The translations under genes were made by a program, and so were the position numbers. This document shows, in pieces, positions 58,665-64,000 of a stretch of 64,000 nt of DNA. Within the stretch, counting starts at the first letter, position 1. The number at the start of each line of letters is the position of its first letter. Where the stretch lies: assembly GCA_018713255.1 (NCBI GenBank), contig DVFL01000040.1, forward strand, positions 124,001-188,000, in the 5' to 3' direction. The notes under the pieces were generated by a model, which saw only the letters and a list, made by a program, of their open reading frames with translations, was not told where the DNA came from and made no database searches. The DNA comes from Candidatus Cottocaccamicrobium excrementipullorum. GTDB taxonomy: Bacteria; Bacillota; Clostridia; Lachnospirales; Lachnospiraceae.

Positions 58665-59536
58665 TATCATCCAAGAGAAAGTTTTCTGTAGGAATGCGTA
58701 CCAGAAGAAAACTGGACACGGTGATTTTCCACGTGGTGGTAGGCGGCATTGCTATTTTCATGATTTATCCTCTGGTGTGGATGCTGTTAAGTTCTTTTAA
58801 ACCCACGGACAAAGTAATGACAACAGTAACCCAGCTGATTCCTGATGTGTGGACGATTCAGAATTACATTACAGGATGGAAAGGATTTGGCGGGATCACC
58901 TTTGCAACTTTCTTCAAAAATTCCTTGATCATTACCATTCTTTCTACGATAGGAGCGGTGCTTTCCTCCACCATGGTGGCTTATGGATTTGCCAGGATTA
59001 ATTTCCGCTTTAAAAGAGCGTTGTTTTTCTGCATGATCATTACCATGATGCTGCCGGGACAGGTAATCATGATCCCTCAGTATATTATTTTCAATAAATT
59101 GGGATGGGTAAATACCATGCTTCCTATTGTGGTTCCCTCCTGGTTTGCCAAAGCCTTTTTTATCTTTATGATTATGCAGTTTATTGAGGGAATTCCTAAA
59201 GATTTAGATGAAGCAGCTCTTATGGATGGCTGCAGTAATTATACGATTTTTGCCTCAATTATTGTTCCACTGGTGCGGCCGGCTATGGTTACCTGCGCTA
59301 TCTTCGAATTTTACTGGAAGTGGGACGATTATATGAGTTCACTGCTTTATTTAAATACTCCGAAAAATTATACGGTATCAATTGCTTTGAAAAATTTTAC
59401 TGACCCTATGAGTTCTTCAGATTTTGGCGCTATGTTCGCCATGTGTGTGCTGTCATTGCTGCCTGTAATCATTATTTTCCTTCTGCTGCAGAAGTATATT
59501 GTAGAAGGTGTGGCTGCGTCAGGAATCAAGGGATAG
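58661..59536 (+). CDS. ABC sugar transporter permease (MalG/YesQ type)
   Basis: A 291-residue permease with six helices, beginning MISSKRKFSVGMRTRRKLDT and the first helix VVVGGIAIFMIYPLVWMLLS. The EAA loop is LDEAALMDGCSNYTIFASII, then VPLVRPA. It pairs with the preceding permease. The C-terminal QKYIVEGVAASGIKG is the usual end of this subfamily. Confidence 0.93.
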   Translation: MISSKRKFSVGMRTRRKLDTVIFHVVVGGIAIFMIYPLVWMLLSSFKPTDKVMTTVTQLIPDVWTIQNYITGWKGFGGITFATFFKNSLIITILSTIGAVLSSTMVAYGFARINFRFKRALFFCMIITMMLPGQVIMIPQYIIFNKLGWVNTMLPIVVPSWFAKAFFIFMIMQFIEGIPKDLDEAALMDGCSNYTIFASIIVPLVRPAMVTCAIFEFYWKWDDYMSSLLYLNTPKNYTVSIALKNFTDPMSSSDFGAMFAMCVLSLLPVIIIFLLLQKYIVEGVAASGIKG

Positions 59537-59548
59537 GAGAAGCGTGCT

Positions 59549-61615
59549 ATGAGAGACATTGTGTTGTTCCAGGATGATTTTAAGGATTTTGCCATAGGGG
59601 AATTTCCGTATGACAAGGATCACTCCGCTGCAGGAGAGTATCATTATGTAACGGAGGAAGGTTACGCAGGAGAATGGAAGGATCAGGTATGCAATTATAC
59701 ATACAACGGGCATGGTCCTTCCTGGATCATTACCGAGGAAGACGGCAGACACTATATGGAGTCTTGCCGGATTGAAAAGAACAAACCTCATCGTATATTT
59801 CCTACGCTGCAGACAGGAAATGTACAATGGAAAGATTATAATGCTAGTGTTTGCCTGCGGCGGCTGTCCACGAAAGGAATGGCCGGTCTGGCCTTTTGCA
59901 TGAATGACAGTATAGATACACTGGTATTTTCTCTGGAAGGAAAGACGGAGGCCAGACTTTCCTACCGTCACAAAGAGGACGTAATGGTGCTTCAGTCGGT
60001 GCCCTATGTAAGCGAGTGTGATCATTTCCATCAGCTTCAGGTGTCCTGCAGGGGAACACTTGTAGAATGCTATTTGGATGGAGAAAAAGTGTTGGAAGCA
60101 GAGACGCCGTTAGTGTCCAGAGGAGGGAAAATCGGGATTACTGCGGATTGTCCTACTCAGTTTACGGATGTTAACGTTACGGTAGATCAGGAGACAGCGG
60201 CACAGATTAAGGCGGATATAGAAGCCAGGAAGGCAGAGGAGAGAAGTCTTCAGGGGAAATATCCTTCTATGAAGCTATATAAGAAACTGGATCTGAAGAA
60301 TTTTGGCTCCAGCCGTCAGATCCGTTTTGGTCACCTTACAGGAACCAAGGAGTGGTTTGCAGTATTTCCTCAGGCCCAGAAACGGGTGGACCGGGACGCT
60401 TATGCTCATATCAGCTGCCTGACTGCTGTGAGCCTTGCCACAGGAGAGATCCTTTGGCAGAGAGGAACGCCCTCTGAAAATGCCAAACATCTGGGAAAAA
60501 TCAGCGCAGATCTTCCGTTGCATGTGTATGACATTGACGGTGATGGGGTGGATGAGGTAATTACTGCCCGGAATTTCCAAATCTTAATTTTGGACGGCGC
60601 TACGGGCAAGGTAAAAAAATCTGCTATGACGCCTTATGCAGATGATGATGATCAGACAGTAATCGGAGCGCCTTACGGCATTTACGCGTTTGATCGGATT
60701 AACCCGGACGGCATTCGGATTGCAAATTTCAGGGGACTTTCCCGTCCTTCTGATATTTTGATTAAAGATCGGTACTGCCGCGTTTATGCTTTGGATTCGG
60801 ATCTTCAGGTGATGTGGAAGTACAAAAGTCCTAAAAATACAGGTCATTATCCTATGGCAGTAGATATTAATGGAGACGGTCACGATGAGCTGTTATGCGG
60901 CTACACTCTGTTAGACTGCCACGGAATTCCTTTGTGGACTTACCCCATCGAAAATGATCATACCGATGAGATTGTAGCAGGAAAATTTATGGCTGGCAGT
61001 GATAAGGGGTATTTCGCCTGTGTGTCCGGCACACAAGGTTTTTTTATTGGAGATTTTCAGGGGCATATTGTAAAGCGAGATTATATAGGACATGCTCAGC
61101 GAGTAAGCGTAGCCAATTATTGCCCGGAGAGAGAGGGATATGAAATTGCAGTATCCAACTTCTGGGGACATCAGGGAGTGCTGTATTTTTACGACTGCTT
61201 CGGCAATCAGCTGTGGGAGCAGGAGAATGAGATGAACGGCAATATTCTGGCGCCAGTAAATTGGCTTGGAAATGGACAAGATTTTATTCTGACAAATGCA
61301 GATGCTCAGAAGGGCGGGCTGCTGGATGGAAGCGGCCGTCGTGTGGTGGCGTTTCCTGATGATGGTCATCCGGTGATGTGCTGCGAGGCCATTGATTTAT
61401 GCGGTGATGATCGGGATGAGCTGGTAGTATGGGATTATAATGCTTTGTGGATATACACACAGGAGGATGGAGAAAGGGAAACGAGTTATCATCCTGTGAA
61501 ATATCCGTTTTATAATGCATCCAACTATCGAGGAGAGTATTCCTTTCCCGATGCCAGTTTCATTACGTTTTGCGAGTTACCCTTGGAAGATGGAGAGAAG
61601 CAGAAATCAAAATAG
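59549..61615 (+). CDS. Cytoplasmic FG-GAP/PL11-like propeller protein with lectin-like N-domain
   Basis: A 688-residue protein without signal peptide. Residues ~1-215 resemble a concanavalin-like sandwich (FQDDFKDFAIGEFPYD; AGLAFCMNDSIDTLVFSLEG). From ~240 a beta-propeller follows with calcium-binding D-x-D-G-D-G loops: DIDGDGVDEV (~328), DINGDGHDEL (~438) and the degenerate CGDDRDELV (~616). Such loops occur in rhamnogalacturonan lyases of PL11. Its place between the permeases and an alpha-galacturonidase supports action on imported rhamnogalacturonan oligosaccharides, but catalytic residues cannot be assigned, so lyase activity is inferred. Confidence 0.7.
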   Translation: MRDIVLFQDDFKDFAIGEFPYDKDHSAAGEYHYVTEEGYAGEWKDQVCNYTYNGHGPSWIITEEDGRHYMESCRIEKNKPHRIFPTLQTGNVQWKDYNASVCLRRLSTKGMAGLAFCMNDSIDTLVFSLEGKTEARLSYRHKEDVMVLQSVPYVSECDHFHQLQVSCRGTLVECYLDGEKVLEAETPLVSRGGKIGITADCPTQFTDVNVTVDQETAAQIKADIEARKAEERSLQGKYPSMKLYKKLDLKNFGSSRQIRFGHLTGTKEWFAVFPQAQKRVDRDAYAHISCLTAVSLATGEILWQRGTPSENAKHLGKISADLPLHVYDIDGDGVDEVITARNFQILILDGATGKVKKSAMTPYADDDDQTVIGAPYGIYAFDRINPDGIRIANFRGLSRPSDILIKDRYCRVYALDSDLQVMWKYKSPKNTGHYPMAVDINGDGHDELLCGYTLLDCHGIPLWTYPIENDHTDEIVAGKFMAGSDKGYFACVSGTQGFFIGDFQGHIVKRDYIGHAQRVSVANYCPEREGYEIAVSNFWGHQGVLYFYDCFGNQLWEQENEMNGNILAPVNWLGNGQDFILTNADAQKGGLLDGSGRRVVAFPDDGHPVMCCEAIDLCGDDRDELVVWDYNALWIYTQEDGERETSYHPVKYPFYNASNYRGEYSFPDASFITFCELPLEDGEKQKSK

Positions 61616-61719
61616 GCTCTTGAGCGAAAATCAAAGAAAGGGCAGTGTCAGCGGAAGCTGCTGGCCAGACGGGCCAAAAAGGAAAACGATAACAGTCTTA
61701 AGTGGAGGAGAATAAAACA

Positions 61720-63129
61720 ATGAGATATGTTAAGGAAGACGGAACTTGTAAGGATTTGACAATCGCTTATATCGGCGGTGGAAGCCATGCGTGGGCTTGG
61801 GTTTTTATGACGGATCTGGCCAAGGAAACCCAAATCAGCGGAACGGTGAGATTGTACGACATTAATCAGAAGGCGGCAGATGAGAACAAAGCCATAGGGG
61901 ATCGGTTGTTTGCTAGAGATGATGTGAAGGGCGACTGGAAATTTGAGGTGAGTTCTGGATTGGATGAGGCGCTGAAGGGTGCAGATTTTGTGGTAATCTC
62001 CATTCTGCCCGGCACATTTGACGAGATGGCGGTAGATGTTCATGCACCAGAGCGGTATGGAATTTATCAGTCTGTAGGAGATACTGCAGGTCCCGGCGGG
62101 TTAATGCGGGCACTGCGTACTATTCCTATGTATGTAGAGTTTGCGGAGGCGATCCGCCGCTGCTGTCCTGACGCGTGGGTAATCAATTATACGAATCCCA
62201 TGACGCTGTGTGTAAAAACTTTGTATCGTGTATTCCCGCAGATTAAAGCTTTTGGATGCTGCCATGAGGTGTTTGGAACACAGAAGGTCCTTCGAGATAT
62301 CTGTCAGCTGGAAACAGGGATCCAAGGGATTGAGAAAGACGAAATCATTGTAAATGTTATGGGAATTAATCATTTTACCTGGTTTACCAAAGCATCCTAC
62401 AAGGGACTGGACTTGTTCCCCATCTACAAGAAATTTATTGATGCTCACTTTGAAGAAGGATACGATGATCCTGACCGGAACTGGATGAACGGTACATTTA
62501 ACTGCGCCCACCGAGTAAAATTTGATTTGTTTCGGCGCTATGGCGCCATTGCGGCAGCTGGGGACCGCCATCTGGCGGAGTTCATGCCTGGAAATGAGTA
62601 TTTGAAAGATCCAGAGACGGTAAGACAGTGGAAATTTGCTCTGACTCCTGTCTCTTGGAGGAAAGAACGGCAGGCTGCAAAAAATCAGGAAGCAGACGAA
62701 CTGGCTTCCGGGAAAAAACAGCTGGAATTAAAGGACACTGGAGAGGAAGGGGTTCAGCTGATTAAGGCGCTCTGCGGTCTGCACCGAATGGTGAGCAATG
62801 TGAATATCCCCAATGCTTCTGGTCAGATCCGCAATCTTCCCAAAGACGAAGTGGTGGAGACCAATGCAGTCTTTTCCAGAGATTCCATAGCAGCAATGGA
62901 TGCTGGGGAGATGCCAGAGGATATTCGTCATCTGACTATGCCTCATGTAGAGAATCATGAGCTGATTCTGGATGCGGCGATTCATTGTGATTTTGAGAAG
63001 GCTTACCAGGCATTTATGCAGGACCCTCTGGTAAAGGGCAGAATTTCCGCAGAAGAGGGAAGAGAGCTTTTAACAGAAATGATCCGCGGCACCTCTGCTT
63101 ATCTGCCGGAGGCATGGAAGGAAATTTAA
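61720..63129 (+). CDS. Alpha-galacturonidase, GH4 family, LplD-like
   Basis: A 469-residue NAD and metal-dependent GH4 glycosidase. The NAD loop is IAYIGGGSHAW, followed by ISILPGTFDEMAVDVHAPER, YGIYQSVGDTAGPGGLMRAL, INYTNPMTLC, the metal-ligand Cys in FGCCHEVFGTQ and His in GINHFTWFTKASY, and GDRHLAEFMPG. The resemblance to B. subtilis LplD, which releases galacturonate from alpha-galacturonides, is close throughout. Start ATG 61720 follows GGAGGAG; a GTG at 61702 precedes that site. It is the last gene of the sugar operon. Confidence 0.92.
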   Translation: MRYVKEDGTCKDLTIAYIGGGSHAWAWVFMTDLAKETQISGTVRLYDINQKAADENKAIGDRLFARDDVKGDWKFEVSSGLDEALKGADFVVISILPGTFDEMAVDVHAPERYGIYQSVGDTAGPGGLMRALRTIPMYVEFAEAIRRCCPDAWVINYTNPMTLCVKTLYRVFPQIKAFGCCHEVFGTQKVLRDICQLETGIQGIEKDEIIVNVMGINHFTWFTKASYKGLDLFPIYKKFIDAHFEEGYDDPDRNWMNGTFNCAHRVKFDLFRRYGAIAAAGDRHLAEFMPGNEYLKDPETVRQWKFALTPVSWRKERQAAKNQEADELASGKKQLELKDTGEEGVQLIKALCGLHRMVSNVNIPNASGQIRNLPKDEVVETNAVFSRDSIAAMDAGEMPEDIRHLTMPHVENHELILDAAIHCDFEKAYQAFMQDPLVKGRISAEEGRELLTEMIRGTSAYLPEAWKEI

Positions 63130-63265
63130 CATGATCTAGATAAAAAGGCTGTCCTGAAGTTTGTTATGCTCTCTTTATCCATGGAATGGGACGAGTCTTT
63201 CGGAAGGTATTTGAAAAAACATAATGCAATGGATGAAAATGGAGAGAAATGAAGCAGAATAGGAC

Positions 63266-63292
63266 AAGGGCAGGAGAAATTTTCCTGCCCTT
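63266..63292. terminator. Convergent terminator of the sugar operon and M20 gene
   Basis: Perfect 10-bp stem AAGGGCAGGA / TCCTGCCCTT with a 7-nt loop, followed by ATT. Its right edge overlaps the stop codon of the M20 gene on the reverse strand. Confidence 0.75.
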
Positions 63293-64000
63293 ATTCGTGT
63301 AGATTCAAGCGATTATGTACCAGCTCTTCCAAGATAGCAGCGCCTTTTGGAAGAGCTTCTGGATTAAAGGACATGTCTTTGTGATGAAGGCCAGGAAAGG
63401 CGTTGGCTCCCAGCCCAAGATAAACCGTTTTGCAGTGGGGGAGGAGCTGATGATAGAAATGGAAGTCTTCTCCGCCAGGAGTGTCTAGGGAGAGAAGGAC
63501 GTTTTGCTCTCCTAAGACAGAGGAAGCCGCTTCATAAGCAGAATGAATCAGCTGGTCATCGTATTCAGCGGCGGGAACTCCTTTAGTTGAGTCGATTTGG
63601 AACCTTGTCTGGAAAGCCTTGGAGACATTAACGATGACGCGGTAAATTTTGCCTTTGAGTTCTTCCATGGTTTTATTGTTCTGACAGCGGATGTCCAGAG
63701 TAAATTCCGCCTGATCAGGAATCAGGTTTTCTGCCGGGCCGCCTCCCATGAAACGAGTTACTTTGCAGGAATGGCTGACCCGGGGATCTGCATGGAGGGC
63801 ATAGATGGCCTGGATCATGGAAATTGCAGCTTCGATGGCGTTGATTCCTTGTTGGGGACGAGCACCGTGGGCGCTGACGCCTTGTATCTTTACCCGATAC
63901 TGGCAGGATGCGGCATGACGCAAAGCGCAGACAGCCTGCCCAAGCTGTAATTCTTCTTTCGGACGGATATGAATGCCGATCATTTCATCAGTCTGGTTAA
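63291..64000 (-). CDS. M20 family amidohydrolase/peptidase, partial (N-terminus off the right edge)
   Basis: 235 residues of the C-terminal part are visible; the frame stays open to the edge, so the Met at 63983 is not the true start. The dimerisation domain shows VKIQGVSAHGARPQQGINAI and FMGGGPAENLIPDQAEFTLD. The C-terminal catalytic part has SLDTPGGEDFHFYHQLLP and the metal-ligand His in FPGLHHKDMSFN. This is the pattern of amidohydrolases acting on N-acyl amino acids or p-aminobenzoyl-glutamate. The N-terminal metal ligands lie outside the window. Confidence 0.88.
   Translation of the reverse strand, partial: NQTDEMIGIHIRPKEELQLGQAVCALRHAASCQYRVKIQGVSAHGARPQQGINAIEAAISMIQAIYALHADPRVSHSCKVTRFMGGGPAENLIPDQAEFTLDIRCQNNKTMEELKGKIYRVIVNVSKAFQTRFQIDSTKGVPAAEYDDQLIHSAYEAASSVLGEQNVLLSLDTPGGEDFHFYHQLLPHCKTVYLGLGANAFPGLHHKDMSFNPEALPKGAAILEELVHNRLNLHE

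Overview
The window comes from a spore-forming, low/mid-GC Firmicute of the Lachnospiraceae (Clostridium cluster XIVa type). The evidence is the sporulation operons (spoIIAA-spoIIAB-sigF followed by spoVA), the Lachnospiraceae-type families DUF4364, DUF5716, DUF5717 and DUF6472, a T-box leader, PduL in place of Pta, and a gut-type pectin-oligosaccharide operon. No phage, IS element, CRISPR array or rRNA is visible. Nearly all genes read on the + strand. The exceptions are the left-edge gene, upp plus a lipoprotein gene, tmcAL, and the right-edge gene.

Layout. 1-7445: a partial DUF4364 gene, then a divergent operon of a 1188-aa DUF5717 protein, a degenerate Hsp70/actin-fold protein (DUF5716), a TPR protein, a zinc-ribbon Nudix hydrolase, DUF6472 and a YbaK-type deacylase. 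7442-11040: promoter, valine T-box leader, Gre-type factor and valS. 11095-13940: folC, a 46-aa protein and a membrane TPR protein. 14173-19042: anti-sigma/sigF operon and a spoVA operon with its own SigF/SigG-like promoter. 19043-21789: two divergent MerR-type promoters, an acidic cell-wall-binding-repeat protein and a MerR regulator. 21833-32305: tRNA-Gly, topoisomerase IV-like pair, asd, galM, topB, a beta-helix protein and upp. 33273-36614: ferrous-iron operon (feoA, feoA, feoB, Cys-rich peptide, DNA-binding-domain-only Fur) behind a palindromic operator. 36735-41924: acyP, tRNA-Leu, a zinc-finger membrane protein, polA, a 94-aa protein, mpg and coaE.

41989-42409 holds the most unusual element: an A-rich noncoding transcript with its own promoter and terminator, built from about ten consecutive H-type pseudoknots with a period near 29 nt. 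Both stems of each unit change sequence from unit to unit while keeping pairing. I do not recognise it as a known RNA family. It is followed by a WalJ-type MBL hydrolase, the UPF0237/UPF0210 pair, a phosphatase, a methyltransferase, a BI-1 protein, tmcAL, pduL-ackA and DUF177-rpmF.

52279-63129 is a carbohydrate locus: serine hydrolase, YesM/YesN-type two-component system, ABC importer (binding protein and two permeases), a cytoplasmic FG-GAP propeller protein and an LplD-like GH4 alpha-galacturonidase. The inferred pathway is sensing and import of pectin-derived oligosaccharides, then intracellular cleavage. A convergent M20 amidohydrolase runs off the right edge.

Gaps over 300 bases are all occupied: 7446-7848 (T-box), 19043-19420 (terminator and paired MerR-type promoters), 21790-22119 (tRNA-Gly, terminator, promoter), 37081-37457 (tRNA-Leu, terminator, promoters) and 41925-42545 (pseudoknot RNA).
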